NCBI GenBank assembly: GCA_009788135.1 | Contig: WQSA01000014.1 | Span: 3,218 to 20,186 of the forward strand | Direction: 5' to 3' | DNA: 16,969 nucleotides | Source of the DNA: Candidatus Fibrimonadales bacterium | GTDB lineage: Bacteria; Fibrobacterota; Fibrobacteria; Fibrobacterales; Fibrobacteraceae | In this document: positions 1-5,980 of the stretch, in pieces | Position numbering within the stretch: position 1 is the stretch's first letter | Layout: each line of letters opens with the position of its first letter | Notes under the pieces: model-generated | Told to the model about the DNA's origin: nothing | What the model saw: the letters and a program-made list of their open reading frames with translations, nothing else | Database searches by the model: none | Translations under genes and position numbers: made by a program

Positions 1-37
1 CAGAAGAAGAACCACAATTAAGAACTAAAATTCGCAT
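1..37 (-). CDS. ackA: Acetate kinase, N-terminal fragment (runs off the left edge)
   Basis: Read on the minus strand from the ATG at 37-35, the first twelve codons give MRILVLNCGSSS. This matches the phosphate-binding N-terminus of acetate kinases (M-[KR]-[IV]-L-V-[IL]-N-x-GSSS-x-K). The enzyme interconverts acetyl phosphate plus ADP with acetate plus ATP in the cytosol and makes ATP during acetate fermentation. Only the first 37 bases are inside the window. A second in-frame ATG at 43-41 would add Met-Ala, but the family normally begins at the Met before R/K-I-L-V, so 37 is preferred. No Shine-Dalgarno is visible. The hexamer TAAATT lies exactly six bases before the chosen ATG. The gene is divergent from the one starting at 75. 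Identification rests on a short but very characteristic motif. Confidence 0.8.
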   Translation of the reverse strand, partial: MRILVLNCGSSS

Positions 38-43
38 TGCCAT

Positions 44-49
44 AATTTA
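44..49 (-). promoter_or_regulatory. Putative -10 element of ackA
   Basis: On the minus strand the hexamer TAAATT is followed by six bases (ATGGCA) and then the ackA ATG at 37-35. A TANNNT hexamer six bases before a start codon, with no Shine-Dalgarno, is the layout expected of a leaderless transcript starting at the A of the ATG. The same spacing recurs at three other genes in this window. There is no obvious -35 box. Confidence 0.4.
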
Positions 50-62
50 GTAAATTTTGTAT

Positions 63-68
63 TTTATT
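63..68 (+). promoter_or_regulatory. Putative -10 element of the helicase-associated-domain gene
   Basis: TTTATT, within TATTTTATT, is followed by ACCCCC and then ATG at 75. The six-base ACCCCC spacer is identical to the one in front of glmS. It faces the ackA -10 at 44-49, so the two divergent elements share about 25 bases. No Shine-Dalgarno precedes the ATG, so a leaderless mRNA is inferred. Confidence 0.4.
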
Positions 69-74
69 ACCCCC

Positions 75-1670
75 ATGGATAAAAGCTTACACTCCATTCA
101 AGAGCACTTAACCGATGCACCTGGCTCTTATTTGAGCGCTTTGCGTACAAAGTTTACAGAAAAAAGCGGATTGGTGCAGAATTCAAAAATACTCGATGAA
201 TTGCGCAGCGAAATTTTAAGCGAAGAAAGACGGCTATGCTGGATGCAAAAGAGAAGTGAATGGGAGGTGCAAGCTCTAAACCTTATTTATGCAAGCGGCA
301 GCAGAGGACTGCATTTGAGAGAATTGGAACGCAATCTGGACACCGACCAAAAATCCCTTGCGACTTTTTTAAGCAATGCCGCAAGCGAAATGTTCATTTG
401 GCAAGCCAAATGCCAAGGAGCCTGCATTTATTACGGATTTTTTGACTATGAAGAACATTTTTTAAACGCCATGATTAAACGCGAGGCTCCAACTGAATCC
501 ATAGCCTGGGTCTCCAATGAGAAAAAAATGGAACTTCACCTGCTGTTCATGCTTTCCAAAATACAGCTTGGCAAAATTCCCATTAAAAAAGACCTTTCGT
601 TCAGCCATACCGCAAAAAAACACATATCCGAGATTTTTTTCAATAATAAAAACATCGACAACGCAATAACCGAAGACGAAGTTCGCATGCAGTTCGCATT
701 TTTGCTTTCTGAAAAATGGCTCTCAAAGGATGAAGGAAGCTATAACCTGAAATTGCTTGCGCCTGCTTACGATTTTTTGCAGAACAACGGGTTCAGGCTT
801 TTTTCCGAATTCCTTTTTTGGTGGGAACAAGAAAGATTTAAAAACAAGGGTGAATTGCTGAAGCTTTTAAAGTTTTTCGAAAAACCGATTGGTACATTAG
901 ATGCAGTACGGTTATTTTGGCCTCGCGATACTCGCACAAGGCTGCTCAAAAATAAAAATACTGCCAACTGGATTCAATTGCCGGTACCACTGAGAGAACT
1001 TTGGATTTTGGGAATACTCAAGATGCAAATAAAGAAAAAACAAATTTCAATGTTTGCCCTTTCAGAATTTGGCGAAAGCGTTTTTTTCGCAAAACGCTCA
1101 AAAGAAAATTTATCAGAACCTATTATAGCGAACAGCTCCAATTTTGAATGGCTTTTGTCGCAAAACAACGGCGCGCTTAGAATTTTTCAAATATCATGCT
1201 TGACACAGATGAAAAACGAAGAAGATCCGCTGCGTTTTGCCCTTAGCAAAGAATCTTTTTTAAACGGTTTGCGCTCCGGACTTCCAAGCAATTATATTCA
1301 GGATTTTATGTCCTGGAATAAAGCTGTACCAAACGTGGCCAATGCTTTAAATGAATGGTTTCGCATATACAACGACTCTTCAATTGATTCCGTGCATGTT
1401 TTGCGCATAAGAAATCAAGATAAGTTTACCGAACTCTGCGCTTACAAACCTTTTTTAGCCTGCGTGGAAGAGACAATTCCCAACTGGGGCTTTGTGATTA
1501 AGCAGGAGAACGAGAAAAAAATCAGAGGAATGCTTGCTCATTTTTCGCTGGAACCGCAGTCCGCAGTCCAAATCCCGAACAAAGACGAACCTCTGCTAGC
1601 ACTCGCAGAAACCGAGAATTTTAAAATTCCCGACCCCAAACCAGAGAGCGACGACTTGATGTTTAAATAG
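75..1670 (+). CDS. Helicase-associated (XPB/Ssl2 N-terminal-like) domain protein
   Basis: A 531-residue protein with no signal peptide or membrane segment, so probably cytosolic. Around residues 65-125 there is a winged-helix-like stretch (LIYASGSRGLHLRELE and following). The region of roughly residues 350-495 follows the pattern of the bacterial 'helicase-associated' domain related to the XPB/Ssl2 N-terminus: an N-F-E-W-LL strand, a phase reading RFALSKESFLNGLRSGLP, a helix ending in LNEWFRIY, then FVIKQENEKKIRGML. No helicase motor motifs (Walker A or DEAD box) are present, so this is a stand-alone accessory domain. The ATG at 75 is preferred over the in-frame TTG at 57 because the spacer ACCCCC and a -10-like element precede it exactly as at glmS. 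The gene ends three bases before the convergent histidine kinase stop. Any role in DNA unwinding or repair is inferred from the family only; family assignment is by memory of its pattern, not by search. Confidence 0.6.
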   Translation: MDKSLHSIQEHLTDAPGSYLSALRTKFTEKSGLVQNSKILDELRSEILSEERRLCWMQKRSEWEVQALNLIYASGSRGLHLRELERNLDTDQKSLATFLSNAASEMFIWQAKCQGACIYYGFFDYEEHFLNAMIKREAPTESIAWVSNEKKMELHLLFMLSKIQLGKIPIKKDLSFSHTAKKHISEIFFNNKNIDNAITEDEVRMQFAFLLSEKWLSKDEGSYNLKLLAPAYDFLQNNGFRLFSEFLFWWEQERFKNKGELLKLLKFFEKPIGTLDAVRLFWPRDTRTRLLKNKNTANWIQLPVPLRELWILGILKMQIKKKQISMFALSEFGESVFFAKRSKENLSEPIIANSSNFEWLLSQNNGALRIFQISCLTQMKNEEDPLRFALSKESFLNGLRSGLPSNYIQDFMSWNKAVPNVANALNEWFRIYNDSSIDSVHVLRIRNQDKFTELCAYKPFLACVEETIPNWGFVIKQENEKKIRGMLAHFSLEPQSAVQIPNKDEPLLALAETENFKIPDPKPESDDLMFK

Positions 1671-1673
1671 CGT

Positions 1674-2468
1674 TCACTTAGGAACTTTAATGCAGAACTT
1701 GGTTCCTTTGCCCACAACGCTTTCCACTGAAATCTCGCCCTCGTGCAAATCCACTATTTTTTTTACAATGGCAAGTCCCAAGCCAGTGCCCTGCTCTTTT
1801 GTGGTGAAAAACGGCGTGAATATTTTTTTCAAATCTTCTTGCACAATGCCCTTGCCCGTATCTGCGACTGTTATTTCCGCAAAATGTTCGCTTGAGCTAA
1901 GACTAACGGAAATTTTGCCGCCAGGCTCTATTGCCTGAATGCTGTTCTTGAGCAAATTGAGCATAACCTGTTGCATTTTTTCGCCGTCTATATCAGCGTG
2001 AAGCTCTGATGGAAAATCGCGTTCTATGCCTACTTTCATTTCAATTTCAACATGAGCTAAAATTGATTCTGCCCAAGCCGCCATATCCACATTTTGCTTT
2101 TGCAAGTTTGTTTTTTTTGTATAAGCGAGCAAATTGCCAACTATGTTGTTCAAGCTGTTGATCCCGTCTATTATTTTGTCAACATATTTTCTGTTAGCAT
2201 CTTGGGGCGGAATATTTCTGGCCAGCAGGCTTGCATAAGCGCCTATGCCGCCGAGCGGATTCCTTATTTCATGCGCAACAGTGGCTGCCATTTCTCCGAG
2301 CGCGCTCAGAACCCTGCTCTGATTGACCTCTTCCTGCATTTTTTTAATCTGCTCGGCCTGAATTTCCACGGCCTTGTACGCAAGCTCAAGCGCATCGGAT
2401 TGCGAATTGAACCGCTCCATGGAAGCGGCAAGTTCGCTCATCAATTCTTCTGGTGATTTTTCGGGCAC
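1674..2468 (-). CDS. Soluble sensor histidine kinase (FlrB/AtoS-like)
   Basis: A 264-residue kinase with all core boxes. The H-box AHEIRNPLGG carries His66 as the phosphorylation site, the N-box NLLKNSIQA has Asn175, the G1 box is DTGKGI (about 203), the F-box is FTPFFTTK and the G2 box is GTGLGLAI (about 227). Residues 8-52 form a heptad-like helix that probably mediates dimerisation. There is no transmembrane segment and no recognisable PAS or GAF domain, so it resembles the cytosolic kinases of the FlrB/FleS type more than membrane sensors. The start is a GTG two bases after the stop of the upstream coiled-coil gene, with GAGG just before that stop. It is the last gene of a five-gene operon, and no response regulator lies in the window, so the partner is unknown. 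Its stop is three bases from the convergent gene ending at 1670. Confidence 0.9.
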   Translation of the reverse strand: MPEKSPEELMSELAASMERFNSQSDALELAYKAVEIQAEQIKKMQEEVNQSRVLSALGEMAATVAHEIRNPLGGIGAYASLLARNIPPQDANRKYVDKIIDGINSLNNIVGNLLAYTKKTNLQKQNVDMAAWAESILAHVEIEMKVGIERDFPSELHADIDGEKMQQVMLNLLKNSIQAIEPGGKISVSLSSSEHFAEITVADTGKGIVQEDLKKIFTPFFTTKEQGTGLGLAIVKKIVDLHEGEISVESVVGKGTKFCIKVPK

Positions 2469-2470
2469 CC

Positions 2471-2833
2471 TTACCTCAATGCTCTGAATGCATCAATTCT
2501 GTTTTTGGATTGGCTTTCCTGGTCAAATCTTTGAAGCATGGCTTCATCCTGAGCGCGAAGTTCCAAAACAAGTTTTTCAATTTCGGATATAAGCTCTTCA
2601 ATTTCTTTTTTTACTTTTACCCATTCGTCAACGAATGGAGCGCTGCGGGAATTTTCCGTTCTAACGCTATCCAAAAGAGCATTCTTTTTTTCCAGCAAGC
2701 TCATTATTTTGTTCAGCTCGTTCTCCGCATCCAAATCGCGCAGCAAATCGTTTTGCAAATCTCTAATCTGCTTGTAAACAGTCAGTTGAGTCTGAAGGCT
2801 GTTGCGAAGAAGCTCTGGTAAATTAGCGGTCAC
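2471..2833 (-). CDS. Small coiled-coil protein, FlgN-like helical pattern
   Basis: A 120-residue, almost entirely helical protein with no signal peptide. Two long charged helices are visible: about residues 12-58, containing LQNDLLRDLDAENELNKIMS then LLEKKNALLDSV, and about 68-105, VKVKKEIEELISEIEKLVLELRAQ (broken here for description). The order and the LLEKKNALLD stretch recall FlgN-type flagellar export chaperones, but a generic coiled coil is equally possible. It starts at a GTG whose first bases overlap the TPR gene stop (GTGA, four-base overlap), with AAAGGAG about ten bases upstream. The kinase gene follows after two bases. The tight spacing suggests the two proteins are made together; direct interaction is inference. 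Confidence 0.65.
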   Translation of the reverse strand: MTANLPELLRNSLQTQLTVYKQIRDLQNDLLRDLDAENELNKIMSLLEKKNALLDSVRTENSRSAPFVDEWVKVKKEIEELISEIEKLVLELRAQDEAMLQRFDQESQSKNRIDAFRALR

Positions 2834-4767
2834 TTTTTCAATACTCCTTTATTGCTCTCTTGCCAAATTGCATCATCTCTGTAAAGCTTTGCTTGGTCTG
2901 CCCAATAGGTTCCGCCAAATTCTTTCATCAAGCGGTCGTAAAAACGCACCGCTTCTTTGTAATTGCCCTGTTTGCGAAACACATTTCCAATTTGAAACAA
3001 TGCCCAAGAAACTTGCAGAGGATCTTTTTGCCTCTCCACAGCTTTGTTGTAATACTCCAGCGCCATAGGCCAGTTCTGAGCCAAAAAGCTGCGATCGCCA
3101 AGTTCGTTGAAAGCCTTGAGGCAAGGGTCTGAGGTATTTGCCGGGCAGTCTTCGGTTATGTCTTTGTAAACCTGTATTGCCGCAGGTGAATCTTGAAGTT
3201 TTGTGTACAAATCCGCAAGCTTTATGCGAAGCTCATTCTTTTTGGCTCTGATAGGTTCCGCTTCTATTGCCTTTTTCAAAATTTCAGGCGAACCCTGGTC
3301 CGGTTTGTATTGCGCAGCTATTTCCGCTTCCAGCGCCAATTTTTGCCCAAGCGTTGGACCAAGTTTTTGATCTACTGTTACTTCTGCAAGCATATTATAT
3401 CCGCTTTGATATTCAGCTTTTTTCACTTGGCTAAAAGCGAGCATGTAAGATATGGCGCTTTTATAAGGCTCTGGTACAGGCTCCTGAGAAACGGAATTCC
3501 CAAGTGCTATAACCTTATCGTGCAATTCAAGGTATTGATACAGCGAGAGCAGGTTGTATGCAGCAGCCATTGAATTTGGCGTTCCCGGAAATTTTTGCCT
3601 AACCACTTGCAAAGCGTCTATTGCAGATTGAAAGGATTTTTTCTGAATCAAGTTCAAAGATTTTTGCAAGTCTGCACTGCCAGCTTCCGTTGTAGAAGCG
3701 AAAGCGAAATTCCCGCCGTATTCGGTTGCCACTATTTTTTCCGGACCTATGGTCAAAGGCTTGTTCTTAAGGCTTTCCAGATATGCCGCAATGGAATCCT
3801 GCTTGCGTTTCTCTTCCATCATCAAACAGCTTTCCAAACTGTTGCACGAATAATCTTTAGAAGAAGATGACTGGGTTTGCTCATCGATACTGCTACTGCT
3901 CTCTGCACCGCCTGCAGTACTCAATTTTGTCAACCTGCCCTTCACTTCCGTTCTGCCATCTGCGCTTGTTGTCAATTTCAGATATTTGTTGTAATAGTCT
4001 ATGGCTTTTGCGTTGTCTCCCTTTTGCTCGTAAATTCTGCCAAGATAATAATTGGAATTGAAACCCTTATCCGGGAAATCAAGGCTTTTGTTGAAATTTA
4101 TGGCTGCATTGTCCAGTTCGCCCATGTTAAAGCGACAGACTCCAGCATAATAATAAGCGCCTGGATTGCCAGGTTCCTTGCTTAAAACCGCTTTCCACTG
4201 TTTTAAGGATTCTGTACAGTTCTTTTTCTCGTAAGCCGCCAAACCAGCTTTGAATTCCGGGGAATCGTAATTGAATTTTCCGCTGGTTTTTTCCGCCGGT
4301 TTTTCTGCGGTTTTTTCAGCCGGCTTTTCAGCAGGTTTTTCAGGTGCATTTGTTCCAAGCAAGGTCCCTATGCGAGAAAGCGCTTTGGTCTTTTGCTCTG
4401 CGTTTCCGCTTTCCGCCAATATGCGCCATCTGGCAATCGCATTGTCTTTTTGGTTAAGGGCTTCGTACGCTTCGGCTTCTCCTTCCACGGCCTTTGTCAT
4501 TTTTGGATTGTATTTCAAAGCGAGCTGGAAATTGTCCAAAGCGAGTTTGTAGTCCTTCATTTTGAGGCGCACATTGCCTGCGCCCAAATATGCATCTGCA
4601 TTGCCTTTGTCTGCAGAAAGCACGGCTTTATATTCGTCCAAAGCCTCTTTGAATTTTCCCTGATTTGCATACTCCTGCGCCTGCTTTAACCTCACGGTTT
4701 GCGAATTATTCTGCGCAAAAACCAGTGCAGCAGCCAAAACAACCAAAATTGAAATATTTTTTAACAT
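2830..4767 (-). CDS. Exported TPR-repeat protein with Ser linker
   Basis: A 645-residue protein with a clear signal peptide (MLKNISILVVLAAALVFA, cleavage before Gln19). TPR-type helical pairs lie at about residues 24-90 (EALDEYKAVL, DAYLGAGNVRLKMKDY), 170-265 (AYYYAGVCRFNMGELDNA, YYLGRIYEQKGDNAKAI) and 375-635 (AIQVYKDI, LGDRSFLAQNWPMALEYY, FQIGNVFRKQGNYKEAV). The first two blocks are separated by a low-complexity EKPA/EKTA stretch (143-161) and the second from the third by a Ser-rich linker (290-304) with a Cys pair nearby. TPR proteins are scaffolds for protein binding; the location here is periplasm or outer surface. The start is set by AAGGA five bases before the ATG, which lies one base after the stop of the preceding gene. 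The C-terminal layout resembles outer-membrane assembly TPR proteins, but I cannot name a partner. Confidence 0.8.
   Translation of the reverse strand: MLKNISILVVLAAALVFAQNNSQTVRLKQAQEYANQGKFKEALDEYKAVLSADKGNADAYLGAGNVRLKMKDYKLALDNFQLALKYNPKMTKAVEGEAEAYEALNQKDNAIARWRILAESGNAEQKTKALSRIGTLLGTNAPEKPAEKPAEKTAEKPAEKTSGKFNYDSPEFKAGLAAYEKKNCTESLKQWKAVLSKEPGNPGAYYYAGVCRFNMGELDNAAINFNKSLDFPDKGFNSNYYLGRIYEQKGDNAKAIDYYNKYLKLTTSADGRTEVKGRLTKLSTAGGAESSSSIDEQTQSSSSKDYSCNSLESCLMMEEKRKQDSIAAYLESLKNKPLTIGPEKIVATEYGGNFAFASTTEAGSADLQKSLNLIQKKSFQSAIDALQVVRQKFPGTPNSMAAAYNLLSLYQYLELHDKVIALGNSVSQEPVPEPYKSAISYMLAFSQVKKAEYQSGYNMLAEVTVDQKLGPTLGQKLALEAEIAAQYKPDQGSPEILKKAIEAEPIRAKKNELRIKLADLYTKLQDSPAAIQVYKDITEDCPANTSDPCLKAFNELGDRSFLAQNWPMALEYYNKAVERQKDPLQVSWALFQIGNVFRKQGNYKEAVRFYDRLMKEFGGTYWADQAKLYRDDAIWQESNKGVLKK
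4285..4341 (-). repeat. Imperfect 12-bp tandem repeat coding for EKPA/EKTA units
   Basis: Within the TPR gene, nearly five consecutive 12-base units encode EKPA-EKPA-EKTA-EKPA-EKT. Units differ at a few bases, mostly third positions and the C/A of Pro/Thr. The result is a flexible Lys/Glu/Pro/Ala linker between the first and second TPR blocks. The unit length of 12 keeps frame, so copy number could vary without frameshift. Confidence 0.75.
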
Positions 4768-4768
4768 T

Positions 4769-5416
4769 CTATTCCTTTACTTCCTTTACAACCATCACGC
4801 CGCTTTGGTCCAAACGTGGATATGCACGCATTCCTTCGCCGCCTTTTCCTTTGTCCAAAACTTTTCTCAGTTTGCCATCCAGAGAATGAAAGCGAAGCTC
4901 CCAAGGTTCATTCGGGGCATTGAAATAACCGCTGTTTTTTTGAATGCGTCCTCTGTAGCCGCGACCTAAATCTTCTTCGGTTGCAACTTTCAAAGAAACA
5001 TCCTTCAAGCTCCAGCTAGTGGTATTCCCACCCATGTCAAAAGAGAGAAGAGCAGTTCCGTCATCCACTTCTTTCATCGTGAATTTCCAGTAATAATCTT
5101 GCCAATCCGTGCTCAAGTCTATTATTCTGCCGTTTGCATAGGGCAGGTATTTTCTGGAGTTTTTCTTTATGTTTACGTTCAGAGTACGGGGGGAATCAGC
5201 TTTTGCTTTCATGGCAAAGATATAAGACTCGCCTTCTTTCAGCGAAACATCGCTGCAGAACTGCAAAGCCCAGCTATCCTTGCCTGGTTCTTGAATTTCG
5301 AAACTAAGTTCTTTTTTTCCAAGATTGGCAGAAAACTGCCCATTCCAATTTTCAACTCTCCATCCTTTCAGGCCTTTGGAAAAATCGCCGTTGTCAACCA
5401 GATTTAGTTTTTTCAT
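4769..5416 (-). CDS. CBM4/9-like carbohydrate-binding protein without signal peptide
   Basis: A 215-residue protein. Residues 8-144 follow the jelly-roll carbohydrate-binding module pattern of the CBM4/9/22 group: NGDFSKGLKGW at the start, then LQFCSDVSLKEGESYIFAMK, then STDWQDYYWKFT, and finally SWSLKDVSLKV. Residues 170-212 (WELRFHSLDGKLRKVL...LDQSGVMVV) resemble a degenerate form of the C-terminal sorting-type module seen in the two secreted proteins encoded at 10488-13554. No N-terminal hydrophobic stretch follows either possible start. The ATG at 5416 is chosen over the GTG at 5425 because it overlaps the upstream stop as ATGA and has GGAG eight bases before it. It lies between genes for two exported proteins, so a cytosolic location would be odd. 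Sugar binding is inferred from the fold pattern only. Confidence 0.65.
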   Translation of the reverse strand: MKKLNLVDNGDFSKGLKGWRVENWNGQFSANLGKKELSFEIQEPGKDSWALQFCSDVSLKEGESYIFAMKAKADSPRTLNVNIKKNSRKYLPYANGRIIDLSTDWQDYYWKFTMKEVDDGTALLSFDMGGNTTSWSLKDVSLKVATEEDLGRGYRGRIQKNSGYFNAPNEPWELRFHSLDGKLRKVLDKGKGGEGMRAYPRLDQSGVMVVKEVKE

Positions 5417-5940
5417 TTTTTGCACTCCAATCCTTTTAGCTCGGAAATTCTCTGTTTTGCTAGCCTTACTGCGGAATTCTGAGCGGCTTCCTGAGAATCG
5501 AAATAATAGCGGCGCGGGCTGGAGAATGCAAAAAAATCGCCTTCTTGCGGGTCTCCGGCTATATTTTCGACAAATGGCGCAGTTCCTTCTGTTTCGCGAA
5601 AAATCGGGGCTTGTGCTTCCATACCCCCCTGAGGCATGAGCAGGAAGTGCAGTTTATATTTCCATTGATAAACGAGTTGTACTCTGGCATTCCAAACCTT
5701 TACATAGTCATTTTTTTCAGTTCCGCCGATTTTCTTTAAATATTCCGTGCGCCCTTCGGCAGCGGCAATCAAATTTGCCATATCTGGCAGGTTCTGTATG
5801 CAACGAGAGAGTGTATCTATGCGGAGCGTTGTGTATTGGGGAGGCAGTCCTTTAACCTTCACGCTCACGGATTTATTGTTTTGCGCGAAACACAGCACGC
5901 TGGCGCAAAGAACAACGGATAAAATTCTGATTTTTGCCAT
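5413..5940 (-). CDS. Small secreted protein of unknown function
   Basis: A 175-residue protein with a signal peptide (MAKIRILSVVLCASVLCFA, probable cleavage before Gln20). I do not recognise the mature domain. Visible features are an alternating hydrophobic start (SVSVKVKGLPPQY), a helical middle (LPDMANLIAAAEGRTEYLKK), an aromatic strand region (LVYQWKYKLHFLLM), then GDFFAFSSPRRYYFDS and a C-terminal helix (AAQNSAVRLAKQRISELKG). Two Cys remain in the mature part. It is the first gene of the operon running to 1674, and its stop overlaps the next ATG by four bases (ATGA). The ATG at 5940 has no Shine-Dalgarno and lies six bases after a TATATT hexamer, so its mRNA is predicted to be leaderless. 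Confidence 0.7.
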   Translation of the reverse strand: MAKIRILSVVLCASVLCFAQNNKSVSVKVKGLPPQYTTLRIDTLSRCIQNLPDMANLIAAAEGRTEYLKKIGGTEKNDYVKVWNARVQLVYQWKYKLHFLLMPQGGMEAQAPIFRETEGTAPFVENIAGDPQEGDFFAFSSPRRYYFDSQEAAQNSAVRLAKQRISELKGLECKK

Positions 5941-5946
5941 AGGGTA

Positions 5947-5952
5947 AATATA
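5947..5952 (-). promoter_or_regulatory. Putative -10 element of the five-gene operon
   Basis: On the minus strand CTATATTTACCCTATG is read: hexamer TATATT, six bases (TACCCT), then the start codon at 5940. The context TTTTCTATATT is almost the same as at glmS (ATTTCTATATT). The element lies in the 40-base gap after the ppdK stop. No -35 box is evident. Confidence 0.5.
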
Positions 5953-5980
5953 GAAAACCTCTACCGCCTATTTACAGAAT

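Noticed and set aside
3..50. Plus-strand tail of an upstream gene (EEEPQLRTKIRIAII then stop)
   Set aside because: The minus strand of the same bases reads MRILVLNCGSSS, the acetate kinase start, which is far more specific.
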